Positions 1 through 7,164 are shown, counted from the first letter of the stretch. The stretch: 9,483 bases of DNA from Desulfobulbaceae bacterium (GCA_027067035.1 JAMOMO010000278.1:1-9483), one strand, 5' to 3'. Translations and numbers: made by a program. Notes: generated from the sequence alone by a model not told the origin.

Positions 1-1
1 T

Positions 2-802
2 ATCCTCAAACACCTGCCGCGCAAACGTCAAACCCTGCTCTTTTCCGCCACCATGCCCGCTGATATCCGTAAACTGGCTGATGAAACCCTCACCAATCCA
101 AAAGAGATCAGTATAAAGCTGGAACAGCCCCTGGACCTGATTACCCAGGCGGTATACCCGGTCTCCAAGAGACAAAAATCCGCGCTTCTTCTCCACCTGC
201 TACAAACAGAACCGGTTGACGGATCAACCCTGGTCTTTACCCGCACCAAATACGGCGCCAAAAACCTCGCCAGAAAACTGGACAAGGTCAAAATTTCCGC
301 AACCGCTCTCCAGGGAAACATGTCCCAGAATCAGCGTCAGAACGCCATGAACGGGTTTCGTGACGGGAAGTTCAGTGTCCTTGTGGCAACAGATATTGCC
401 GCCCGGGGTATTGATGTCTCGCGAGTGGCCCAGGTAATAAATTTTGACCTTCCATCAACTGCCGAAGCCTACACTCATCGTATCGGACGTACAGGGCGGG
501 CGGAGCGAAGTGGACGTGCCTTAAGCTTTATGTGCTACGATGATCAGGCCATGGTGAAAGCCATTGAACGCCTGCAGGGAAAAACCATCCAGCGAATCAG
601 TGTTGAAGGCTATGCAATGGAGGCAACAGGAGAGGAGCCGCAGAAAAAACAGGGCCGTCCCCGTAAACCGTCTCAGAAAGCCCGCAAAAAAGCCGGCCCG
701 CGCCGTCAGGGGAAACAGCAGAAACGTCCGGCGGCACCTGCAAAGACAAAAAGTAACCCAAAAAAAGCCAGCAACATCTTCGGGCTTGGCAAAAAAAGCT
801 AA
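2..802 (+). CDS. DEAD-box ATP-dependent RNA helicase, RhlE-like, C-terminal part (5' end outside window)
   Basis: This is the C-terminal part of an ATP-dependent RNA helicase that remodels RNA duplexes in the cytoplasm. The frame is open from the first full codon at base 2, so the gene begins upstream and the ATG at base 53 is internal. About 266 residues are visible. They begin just before helicase motif III (SAT, residues 15-17). Then come the RecA-like domain 2 motifs: LVFTRTK (about 77-83), VATDIAARGID (motif V, about 128-138) and HRIGRTGRAE (motif VI, about 159-168), with the arginines needed for ATP hydrolysis. From about residue 214 the tail is very basic and Lys/Arg/Pro/Gln-rich, like the RNA-binding tails of RhlE-type helicases. 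The missing part should hold the Q motif, Walker A and DEAD box. Its stop overlaps that of the convergent hydrolase gene. The DEAD-box family is certain; the RhlE subgroup is likely but not proven. Confidence 0.93.
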   Translation: MLKHLPRKRQTLLFSATMPADIRKLADETLTNPKEISIKLEQPLDLITQAVYPVSKRQKSALLLHLLQTEPVDGSTLVFTRTKYGAKNLARKLDKVKISATALQGNMSQNQRQNAMNGFRDGKFSVLVATDIAARGIDVSRVAQVINFDLPSTAEAYTHRIGRTGRAERSGRALSFMCYDDQAMVKAIERLQGKTIQRISVEGYAMEATGEEPQKKQGRPRKPSQKARKKAGPRRQGKQQKRPAAPAKTKSNPKKASNIFGLGKKS

Positions 803-1467
803 TTATTGCTGCTCAGCCAGTCTGCAACCACCTGCACCAGTTCGTCTTCATGATCGGACAGGGCATGGTCTCCACCTGCAACGGCATGCTGCTGATAGCG
901 CGAAGAACGCAGTACTCTGCGCTCAAGCCCATAATTGTTATCACCGGCTCTGCCGGCCGTTCCCCATATATCCAGCACAGGAATGCGCACATCCCGTAGA
1001 TTCTCAAGACAGTTCAATGGCGGTTCCCCATTATTGAGCATTCCCACCCCCACAAACAACGTAATCGGAGATGACGGGTTTGCGGCAAGATAGCTGGTGG
1101 CCATTCGGGAGCCGAGGCTGTGGCCGATGAGCACAAAGGAACGGACCCCCCTGCCCCGGAGATACTCAATGGCCTTTTCAATGCGCATATGGGCTTCAGG
1201 AAAATCATCTTTATAGTCAGGAAGCTCTTTGCGCCCACCGGGCATCTGCAGAGAAAGGGTGTGAACCCCGAGCAGTTCGTTCAATTCAAGACGAAGAGGA
1301 TCAACCACATAGGACTCGGGATCACCGCCCCTGCCATGACAGAGAATCACTCCCCAGGAAGAGTCTCCACCATCTTCATAAATCCACTGAACCTCTATGG
1401 CACTGCCACTTTCCACCAGTACAAGCCCTGGTAACAGACTGAAAAGAAAAATCCAAATCCCCTTCAT
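799..1467 (-). CDS. Exported alpha/beta hydrolase, DUF3530-like
   Basis: A 222-residue protein with an alpha/beta-hydrolase fold, probably a small esterase- or lipase-like enzyme acting outside the cytoplasm; the substrate is unknown. Residues 1-23 look like a Sec signal peptide (Lys2, a hydrophobic stretch, then a Gly-Ser-Ala cleavage region), and no lipobox cysteine is seen. HGRGG at 44-48 fits the oxyanion-hole loop. GHSLGS at 115-120 is the nucleophile elbow (Ser117). Asp166 in VLDIWGTAG and His201 in GGDHAL are the likely acid and base, so the triad looks complete. The start codon is supported by a strong GGAGG ribosome-binding site five to six bases upstream. The gene is transcribed alone, diverges from the hybrid kinase gene and ends four bases inside the helicase gene, with stop codons on opposite strands. 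The resemblance to DUF3530 (serine hydrolase, often with a signal peptide) is from memory of the family, not a search. Confidence 0.85.
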   Translation of the reverse strand: MKGIWIFLFSLLPGLVLVESGSAIEVQWIYEDGGDSSWGVILCHGRGGDPESYVVDPLRLELNELLGVHTLSLQMPGGRKELPDYKDDFPEAHMRIEKAIEYLRGRGVRSFVLIGHSLGSRMATSYLAANPSSPITLFVGVGMLNNGEPPLNCLENLRDVRIPVLDIWGTAGRAGDNNYGLERRVLRSSRYQQHAVAGGDHALSDHEDELVQVVADWLSSNN

Positions 1468-1524
1468 AAACGCCTCCGGAAAACCCGATTTTGACTGCCT
1501 TCAGCTCCCCTTTATCCATCTTGT

Positions 1525-1554
1525 ATCATACCATAAAAACCGCCAGATCCTCAA
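1525..1554 (-). promoter_or_regulatory. Candidate sigma-70 promoter for the hydrolase gene
   Basis: On the minus strand, TTGAGG (-35) and TATGAT (-10, five of six consensus bases) are separated by 18 bases. The predicted start lies about 50 bases upstream of the hydrolase ATG. It sits back to back with the candidate promoter of the hybrid kinase gene, with one base between the two -35 boxes. This is consensus matching by eye only. Confidence 0.45.
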
Positions 1555-1555
1555 T

Positions 1556-1584
1556 TTGACTTTCTCCAGTGGAACTAATAAAGT
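1556..1584 (+). promoter_or_regulatory. Candidate sigma-70 promoter for the hybrid kinase gene
   Basis: TTGACT (-35) and TAAAGT (-10, four of six consensus bases) are separated by 17 bases. The implied leader is about 85 bases. The rest of the 209-base divergent spacer (1468-1676) holds the two ribosome-binding sites and a T-tract at 1654-1661 but no other signal I recognise. Confidence 0.4.
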
Positions 1585-1676
1585 TAAATAAAATGGGTTA
1601 TTGTGCTCTTTACTGCCAGCACCTCCCCGCTTTTCAGAAAAACCGGACCTGACTTTTTTTTCATCACAGGACAGCT

Positions 1677-3635
1677 ATGCCATTGAATCATGCCCATTCC
1701 GCTATCGAGAAAACCGAAAAGATGCATCTGCATCCGGTGACTCTTGCCTTCCGCGATGAGCACAGCTCCCTGGAATCCCCTTTTCTCAAAGACTACTTTT
1801 CCCGTTCACTGGCCATCTTCCGTTTTTCCTGTGTCTTTGCAACCCTGCTGTATGCTGCTTTCGGCCTCCTCGATGCCCACCTCAGTCCGGAGTGTACAGC
1901 ACTGTTCTGGATGATCCGCTATGCGATTTTCTGTCCATTTGCCGTTGGAATTTTCCTGCTGTCATTCACCCCTGTCTTCCAGAAACTGATGCAGCCGCTC
2001 ATCTCCATGTTAGGCCTTGTCGGGGGAGCTGGTATAATCGTGATGATAGTGTCCATTCCGCCATCCATCAACTTCTCTTACTTCGCCGGATTAATTCTTG
2101 TTTTCATGATGGGCTATACCGTTGTAAAACTCCGCTTTATATGGGCATCAATAACATTCTGGTCACTGGTACTATTTTACAACATCGTTGCCATCTTCTT
2201 TGCCGATACAGCTCACACCATCCTCATCAACAACAACTTTTTCTTTATTGCAGCAAACTTCATTGGAATGAGTGCAAGTTACATCATTGAACACTATACC
2301 CGCCGCGACTTCTTCCTGAAAAACCTTCTGGAAATAGAACGTGAAAAGGTCAATCAGTCCCATGACCTTCTCGAACAGAGGGTAAAGGAACGAACCTCAC
2401 AACTGCTACAGGCCAATGAAAAGATCAAACATGAAATGAAGGAACGGCGACAGGCAGAAGAAGAACGCAACAGGATCCAGCAACAGCTTATCAGGCACCA
2501 GAAGATGGAGTCCATCGGACTTATGGCAGGCGGTGTGGCTCACGATCTGAACAATATTCTCTCAGGTATCATCAGCTATCCGGAAATCCTGCTGCTTGAA
2601 TTGCCGCCTGACAGCAAACTTCGGGAGCCCATCGAAGAAATACTTGAATCAGGGAAACGGGCCGCAGCTGTGGTTGCCGACCTCCTGACCGTTGCCAGAG
2701 GGGTGGCCTGTCAGAAAGAAATCGTCTCAATCAACACATTGATACAGACATATCTCCAATCTCCGGAACACAAAAAGCTCCTCTCACTCTACCCCAGGAC
2801 CCATGTTCACACCAGGTTTGAGGAAAATCTGCCAAACTGCCTCTGCTCCACCGTACACATCCAGAAAGTATTAATGAATCTGGTCAACAATGCATTTGAA
2901 TCCATAACGGAATCCGGAACTATCACAATCTCCACAGGAGCACTGCAGGTCAACAGCCACGGCACCACAGAAAAGATGCTGAAAAAGGGGAATTATGTGA
3001 CCTTTCAGGTTGCAGATGACGGTTCAGGAATCCCGGCCGATATTCTGCAGCACATTTTCGAACCCTTTTACACCAAAAAAGTAATGGGCCGAAGCGGGAC
3101 CGGACTTGGACTGGCGGTTGTCTGGAACACCCTGCAGGACCACGAGGGAACAGTACACGTTCAGAGCAGTGATAACGGTACAACATTCACCGCATACCTC
3201 CCGGCCACCAGTGAAGAACAGCAGTCTGAACAGGAACTGAAGGCTGAAAACCTTCATGGGAAAGGGACAATTCTGGTCATTGATGATGAAAAAGTCCAGC
3301 GGGATATCGGAAAAAGAATACTGACCAGCCTGGGCTATGACGTCATCACGAAAGAATCCGGCGAGAGTGCCATTCTCTACCTGAATGACCACAGTGTGGA
3401 TCTTGTTATTCTGGATATGCTGATGGATCCCGGAATGAACGGACTGCAGACATACAAAAACATCCTCAAAATACATCCAGAACAGAAGGCTGTCATTGTC
3501 AGTGGCTTTTCAGAGGATGACGCGGTAAAAGCCACACTCAAACTCAGTCACGGGAAATTTATCAAGAAACCATACTCCCTGGAACAGCTCGGCAAGGTGG
3601 TTAAACAGGAATTACAACGGGACAGCCAGCAGTAA
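1677..3635 (+). CDS. Hybrid sensor histidine kinase with six-helix membrane domain and C-terminal receiver
   Basis: A 652-residue inner-membrane hybrid kinase. Six hydrophobic helices (about residues 47-66, 77-97, 107-127, 132-150, 156-176, 186-205) form an integral sensor resembling MASE-type membrane domains, with almost no periplasmic part. A charged coiled coil (about 212-275) leads straight into the kinase core without a PAS domain. The HisKA H-box is GGVAHDLNN, with phospho-acceptor His289. The ATPase domain shows the N box (NLVNNA, 401-406), G1 (DDGSGIP, 447-453), F box (FEPFYT, 461-466) and G2 (GTGLGLA, 474-480). The receiver (about 531-648) has the acid pair Asp536/Asp537, phospho-acceptor Asp580, Ser609 and Lys631, so all key residues are present. 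It has no DNA-binding output and must pass phosphate on or act as a phosphate sink. An AGGA ribosome-binding site lies five bases before the ATG. The gene converges on the NtrC-type regulator gene with only 34 bases between, so it is not in that operon and its partner is unknown. Confidence 0.92.
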   Translation: MPLNHAHSAIEKTEKMHLHPVTLAFRDEHSSLESPFLKDYFSRSLAIFRFSCVFATLLYAAFGLLDAHLSPECTALFWMIRYAIFCPFAVGIFLLSFTPVFQKLMQPLISMLGLVGGAGIIVMIVSIPPSINFSYFAGLILVFMMGYTVVKLRFIWASITFWSLVLFYNIVAIFFADTAHTILINNNFFFIAANFIGMSASYIIEHYTRRDFFLKNLLEIEREKVNQSHDLLEQRVKERTSQLLQANEKIKHEMKERRQAEEERNRIQQQLIRHQKMESIGLMAGGVAHDLNNILSGIISYPEILLLELPPDSKLREPIEEILESGKRAAAVVADLLTVARGVACQKEIVSINTLIQTYLQSPEHKKLLSLYPRTHVHTRFEENLPNCLCSTVHIQKVLMNLVNNAFESITESGTITISTGALQVNSHGTTEKMLKKGNYVTFQVADDGSGIPADILQHIFEPFYTKKVMGRSGTGLGLAVVWNTLQDHEGTVHVQSSDNGTTFTAYLPATSEEQQSEQELKAENLHGKGTILVIDDEKVQRDIGKRILTSLGYDVITKESGESAILYLNDHSVDLVILDMLMDPGMNGLQTYKNILKIHPEQKAVIVSGFSEDDAVKATLKLSHGKFIKKPYSLEQLGKVVKQELQRDSQQ

Positions 3636-3669
3636 GTCTGGTTAAAACACGCTGACACTGCAGGTATCT

Positions 3670-5049
3670 TCAGGAAACGTCTATCCCTTTTTGCTTGTAC
3701 TTCTTTAGTTTTCTCCACAGTGACACCCGGTCAATCCCGATTATCTTTGCCGCCTGGGTCTTGTTCCCGTCAACACTTTTTAATACTGACAGGATATATT
3801 CCCGCTGGTTTTCCTCAAGACTCTTTCTCGGGTCGGCGGGCTGGAGATTGGGTATGGTGAAATCAGGATGACTGTGCAGGTCCGGTGGAAGGTGATGGGG
3901 CTGAATCTCTTTGTCATCGCAAAGAGCCAGCGACCGTTCTATGATATTCTCAAGCTCCCGGGCATTGCCTGGAAAATCATAATTTTCCAGCCTGCGCAAG
4001 GCTTCCTCAGACATATTTTTCGTCCTGCCACCGGGAAGGGAAAATTTTGCCAGAAAATAATTGACCAGCAGCGGCACATCATCCATCCGCTCACGAAGTG
4101 GAGGAATATGAAGATTCACCACGTTCAGCCGGTAATACAGGTCCTGACGGAAGCTGCCCTTCTTCACATCCTCCTTGAGATCCCTGTTTGTGGCTGCCAG
4201 GAGCCTGACATCTATGGGAATCTCCTTGGTTCCACCCACCCTGATGATCTTTTTCTCCTGAAGAACCCGGAGCAGTTTCACCTGCATTGTCAGCGGCATT
4301 TCCCCTATTTCATCAAAGAGCACCACGCCGCCTGATGCTGATTCGAGAAGTCCGCTGCGCATCGCACCCGCATCTGTGTAAGCATCTTTTTCATGCCCGA
4401 ACAGCTCATTAATCATAAGGTCTTCGGTCATGGCACCGCAGTTTATCGGGAGAAAGCGCTTATCTGCCCTGGGGCTCAACTCATAAATAGTGCGAGCCAC
4501 AAGCTCCTTCCCTGTACCCGTCTCTCCGGTTATCAGGATATTACAGTCAAGCTGTGCAAAATGGGCAATGGAGTCTTTCAGTTTCAGTATCTCAGGATTC
4601 TGACCGATAAACTGGGTTGTTCCATGCTGGGCCTTGATACGCTGTTTGAGACGACTGATCTCACGACGCAGCATCATCTTTTCCGTGGCTCGCAGTACCA
4701 GGACATGAAGCTCTTTGAGTCTGATGGGTTTGGGGAGATAATAGAACGCACCTTCTGCCATGGCATTGACAGCTGAATTCACTGTGGCATAGCCGGTTAC
4801 AATGATAACCTCTATTTCCGGATGAAGCTCCTTGGCGGTCTTCATTACCTGAACACCATCCACATCTCCCATCTTCAGATCTGTAATCACCAGATCAAAA
4901 TGAGAATGCTGCATGATACTGATGGCCTCGTTACCACTGGCGGCAGTGGTGACCTGAAAGCCTTGATGGTCGAGGAAATGACCGACATTCTGAAGGTTTA
5001 TCACTTCATCATCAACTAACAGGATGGAAATAGTACTTGTATCTGACAT
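3670..5049 (-). CDS. NtrC-family sigma-54-dependent response regulator with altered GAFTGA loop
   Basis: A 459-residue transcriptional activator of the NtrC type: receiver, AAA+ ATPase, Fis-type DNA-binding domain. The receiver (about 7-122) has the acid pair Asp13/Asp14, phospho-acceptor Asp57, Thr85 and Lys107. The AAA+ part (about 147-375) has Walker A GETGTGKE (175-182), Walker B VVLFDEIGE (Asp246, Glu247), the arginine region FRQDLYYRLN (300-309) and sensor II PGNARELEN (360-368). The C-terminal helix-turn-helix (about 412-450, with NKTQAAKIIGIDRVSLWRKL) should bind enhancer sites. Oddity: the L1 loop that touches sigma-54, normally GAFTGA, reads DAYTDA (222-227). The threonine is kept and Phe is replaced by Tyr, but both glycines are Asp. 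I checked this in the codons around 4367-4384. The gene follows its kinase by 16 bases with an AGGAAG ribosome-binding site, so the two form an operon and a cognate pair. Family assignment is certain; ability to activate sigma-54 is uncertain. Confidence 0.95.
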   Translation of the reverse strand: MSDTSTISILLVDDEVINLQNVGHFLDHQGFQVTTAASGNEAISIMQHSHFDLVITDLKMGDVDGVQVMKTAKELHPEIEVIIVTGYATVNSAVNAMAEGAFYYLPKPIRLKELHVLVLRATEKMMLRREISRLKQRIKAQHGTTQFIGQNPEILKLKDSIAHFAQLDCNILITGETGTGKELVARTIYELSPRADKRFLPINCGAMTEDLMINELFGHEKDAYTDAGAMRSGLLESASGGVVLFDEIGEMPLTMQVKLLRVLQEKKIIRVGGTKEIPIDVRLLAATNRDLKEDVKKGSFRQDLYYRLNVVNLHIPPLRERMDDVPLLVNYFLAKFSLPGGRTKNMSEEALRRLENYDFPGNARELENIIERSLALCDDKEIQPHHLPPDLHSHPDFTIPNLQPADPRKSLEENQREYILSVLKSVDGNKTQAAKIIGIDRVSLWRKLKKYKQKGIDVS

Positions 5050-5065
5050 TTTTCTTCCTGATCAG

Positions 5066-6514
5066 CTAACTCTTGCTGGAACTATTTCCCAGTTCAAAAT
5101 TCCGGTTCAACGGCAGGGTTATCGTAAAACATGTACCCTTGCCCTTCTCCGAATCCACACGGATCTGGCCGTTCTGTTTCTTTATAATACCGTAGACCAC
5201 TGCGAGCCCGAGCCCTGTTCCGTTACCGGCATTCTTTGTCGTGAAAAATGGATCAAATATTTTCTGAAGATTTTCCTTCTCTATACCGATGCCTGTATCG
5301 GATACAGTGATAACAGCATGGGTCCCGCCCTCATCCTGCTCCGCTTTTATCAGCACCGTACCAGGCGGTTTCGGAATGGCCTGTACCGCATTGATACAGA
5401 GGTTGAGCAATGCCTCCACCAGCTTCTGAACATCGATGAAAAGTATTATATCACGGGGGATATCAGTCTCAAGAGTGATTCCCGACGGAATCTCACAGGC
5501 TACAAGCAGTCGTACCTTGTCGATTACTGCCGTGAGAGGATACGGCTGCAGTGAAAAGGTCTGTGCCCTTGAAAACTCAAGAAGACCGCGCACGATCTCA
5601 CCGGCACGTTCTGTCTCCTGATTAATGGTCTCAAGCATTTTGGCCAGCAGTGGTTCCTTTTCAGGATCTACTTCGGTCAGGGCCAGCTGACATGAGGTCG
5701 CTATATTATTCAGAGGGTTATTTATCTGATGTGCTGTACCCGATGCAAGTGTCCCTATTGAAGAAAGTTTTTTTGCCTGAAAGAGTTGCTCCTGCTGTTC
5801 TTCCAGATCGGTCACCATTTTGTTGAACGCTCGCAGGACACTGCGGACCTCACCCTTTTTCTCATCAACGGGTATGTGTGAAAATGTTCCATTGGCAATT
5901 TCAATTGCCGTGTTTTCCACTTTCTTCAACGGCTTGATAATGGAATTATAGAGAAGAGCAATGGTGAAGACGGAGAGCAACACTAAAAACACGGCAGCCT
6001 TCACAAGACCTGCCTTGAATGTCGCAATAAAATCCTCCATTTTCATCTGCTCAAAATGAACCAGATCCTCACTGATTTTCACCAGCCCCTGACCAAGCCT
6101 CCTGACCACATCACGCTGCGGGCAGCCACTGATGCCGCCTTCGGACTCACACTCCTCCTTCAGGGCAATAAAACTCTCCTCATAGGCGGACAGTTTCGCG
6201 GTAAGATCCTCAAGATGCGTCGGCTGCTGCATGATCTTCAGTTCTTCCACAACTTTCGGCACCGCCCGCTGCGCCTTGTCTATATATTCGATGACCTTGG
6301 TAAAATCATCGTCATCGTGACGAATGATGTAGTTTTTCTCATAGCGCCGTATCTCAAGACAGATATTACTGAGATTACCCGCATTTATAAGCAGAGTAAC
6401 ATCATCATTAAACATATCAAAATCTTTAAGAAAGATGGCGCCAAGAATAATATAAAACAGGAGATGCAGGCAGAAACACCCTATCATCTTCTGTCGGAGA
6501 TTTAATGCTATCAT
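5066..6514 (-). CDS. Transmembrane sensor histidine kinase with periplasmic four-helix-type sensor and HAMP domain
   Basis: A 482-residue membrane kinase and the likely partner of the downstream NtrC-type regulator. Membrane helix 1 (about 10-30) and helix 2 (about 171-190) flank a periplasmic region of about 140 residues. This is all-helical in appearance, and its EIRRYEKNYIIRHD stretch (54-67) is typical of 4HB/HBM-like ligand-binding domains of receptors. Cys122 and Cys131 in this region could form a disulfide. A HAMP linker (about 191-243) leads to the HisKA domain with TAHQINNPLNN (phospho-acceptor His262). The ATPase domain has NLCINA (371-376), G1 DTGIGI (406-411), FDPFFTTK (420-427) and G2 GTGLGLA (432-438). 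No receiver is attached. An AAGGAAG ribosome-binding site about six bases before the ATG supports the start. It is the first gene of the kinase/regulator operon. The ligand cannot be read from the sequence; by context it may be the substrate of the divergent SLC13 permease (inference). Confidence 0.93.
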   Translation of the reverse strand: MIALNLRQKMIGCFCLHLLFYIILGAIFLKDFDMFNDDVTLLINAGNLSNICLEIRRYEKNYIIRHDDDDFTKVIEYIDKAQRAVPKVVEELKIMQQPTHLEDLTAKLSAYEESFIALKEECESEGGISGCPQRDVVRRLGQGLVKISEDLVHFEQMKMEDFIATFKAGLVKAAVFLVLLSVFTIALLYNSIIKPLKKVENTAIEIANGTFSHIPVDEKKGEVRSVLRAFNKMVTDLEEQQEQLFQAKKLSSIGTLASGTAHQINNPLNNIATSCQLALTEVDPEKEPLLAKMLETINQETERAGEIVRGLLEFSRAQTFSLQPYPLTAVIDKVRLLVACEIPSGITLETDIPRDIILFIDVQKLVEALLNLCINAVQAIPKPPGTVLIKAEQDEGGTHAVITVSDTGIGIEKENLQKIFDPFFTTKNAGNGTGLGLAVVYGIIKKQNGQIRVDSEKGKGTCFTITLPLNRNFELGNSSSKS

Positions 6515-6610
6515 GACGCTTCCTTTATATATACAGATACAACAACTGAGGGTCAGTCGCTGATCATTTCATATCATTCACTGCTGTTCTGCTATCCGGA
6601 AAACAGCTCT

Positions 6611-6626
6611 GGAAAACATTTTTTCC
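6611..6626. repeat. Short perfect hairpin in the kinase-operon leader
   Basis: GGAAAA and TTTTCC flank a four-base loop, and one more T-A pair closes the stem outside. On the minus strand it lies downstream of the large 12-bp inverted repeat, about 90 bases before the kinase start. A/T-rich and weak; a role is not evident. Confidence 0.4.
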
Positions 6627-6634
6627 ATCAAACA

Positions 6635-6745
6635 CCTGAATCCGTGGCGAAAAACCTGTAAAAGAGAGCATACTGCTCTTCATTGTATCGATATTCAGCT
6701 CGGAGCAGACCCATTTTCCCCTTCACTCTGCTGCACGGATTCAGG
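6635..6745 (-). repeat. 12-bp perfect inverted repeat enclosing two hairpins; candidate structured leader of the kinase operon
   Basis: CCTGAATCCGTG (6635-6646) and CACGGATTCAGG (6734-6745) are perfect reverse complements 87 bases apart. The enclosed stretch contains two more perfect short stems: AGAGCA/TGCTCT (6665-6670 with 6674-6679, three-base loop) and AGCAGA/TCTGCT (6704-6709 with 6727-6732). Folded as RNA this gives a closed multibranch structure of 111 bases. If the sigma-54 promoter at 6773-6788 is real, the structure covers about +18 to +128 of the kinase-operon transcript. I could not match it to a known riboswitch class from memory. It could instead be a separate small RNA or a DNA-level feature. 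Confidence 0.5.
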
Positions 6746-6772
6746 AATAAATATTTGTTTTCTGGCCAATCA

Positions 6773-6788
6773 AGCAAATTTAAGGCCA
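6773..6788 (-). promoter_or_regulatory. Candidate sigma-54 (-24/-12) promoter for the kinase/regulator operon
   Basis: On the minus strand the sequence reads TTGGCC-TTAAAT-TTGCTT. It has the invariant GG and GC exactly ten bases apart, C after GG, TT before GC and T after it, as in the TGGCAC-N5-TTGCW consensus. The predicted start is near 6762, giving a leader of about 248 bases before the kinase ATG. The triple repeat at 6893-6941 would lie 131-179 bases upstream, the usual distance for an NtrC-type enhancer. A sigma-70 promoter closer to the gene is not excluded. Confidence 0.6.
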
Positions 6789-6892
6789 AGCATTTAAATA
6801 TTTACTTTGATCATTGCAAACATGATGCTTCAGCAGCACAGTCAGGCACTTTACCCACATTGGCAACCCACCCCCCATCCACCGCCAACAGT

Positions 6893-6941
6893 GTTGCACA
6901 AATGAAACATTGTTGCAACATGAAACGTTGCATTGTGAAAC
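6893..6941. promoter_or_regulatory. Three tandem copies of GTTGCA-N3/4-TGAAAC; candidate activator (enhancer) array
   Basis: Copies lie at 6893-6908 (four-base centre), 6912-6926 and 6927-6941 (three-base centres). Each has GTTGCA and TGAAAC exactly. The middle copy begins inside a perfect 10-bp palindrome, TGTTGCAACA (6911-6920). Clustered sites of this kind between two -24/-12 promoters fit a binding array for an NtrC-family regulator, and the regulator encoded at 3670-5049 is the natural candidate (inference). The array is about 131-179 bases from the leftward start and 233-281 bases from the rightward start predicted here. Confidence 0.6.
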
Positions 6942-7147
6942 AAAGCCCCTGAACAGAGTAATGATTACCCTTTTATTTTATTCATTTTTTTGTCGCAGCC
7001 ATTCTTCGTTCACTTCTTTTGAAGAATCTCTCCATCTGTTACATCCTGCAACAGCAGTACATTGCTACCAAAGTTTCTTCTCCCCTCTTCACTTCATGCT
7101 GTCATAAAAAGAGGCGAACTGCAATCTTCACCTATTTAAACAAAAAA
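6942..7147. other. A/T- and pyrimidine-rich spacer without a recognised gene
   Basis: This stretch lies between the repeat array and the rightward -24/-12 promoter. It contains T-rich tracts (about 6968-6992) that could bend DNA, but I found no good integration-host-factor match, no credible coding frame and no strong hairpin. Confidence 0.4.
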
Positions 7148-7164
7148 CGGCATACGGGTTGCAC
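7148..7164 (+). promoter_or_regulatory. Candidate sigma-54 (-24/-12) promoter for the SLC13 permease gene
   Basis: The sequence reads CGGCAT-ACGGG-TTGCAC. GG (7149-7150) and GC (7161-7162) are exactly ten bases apart, with CA after GG, TT before GC and A after it. The predicted start is near 7174, giving a leader of about 262 bases. A weaker GG-N10-GC at 7224-7237 lacks the TTGC part. I found no convincing sigma-70 promoter nearby. Confidence 0.6.

Noticed and set aside
3636..3669. Possible bidirectional terminator between the convergent hybrid kinase and regulator genes
   Set aside because: Only 34 bases are available and I could not find a stable stem with a T-tract on either strand.
5024..5554. 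A 176-codon open frame on the plus strand across the kinase/regulator junction
   Set aside because: It lies opposite conserved kinase motifs of the minus-strand gene and has no domain or convincing ribosome-binding site.
6893..6941. Triple repeat read as a small CRISPR array or iteron origin
   Set aside because: The units are 15-16 bases with no unique spacers, there are no cas or replication genes, and the position between divergent promoters fits an operator better.
6683..6952. An 89-codon open frame in the intergenic region
   Set aside because: It runs through the inverted repeat, the leftward -24/-12 promoter and the triple repeat, and its translation looks random.
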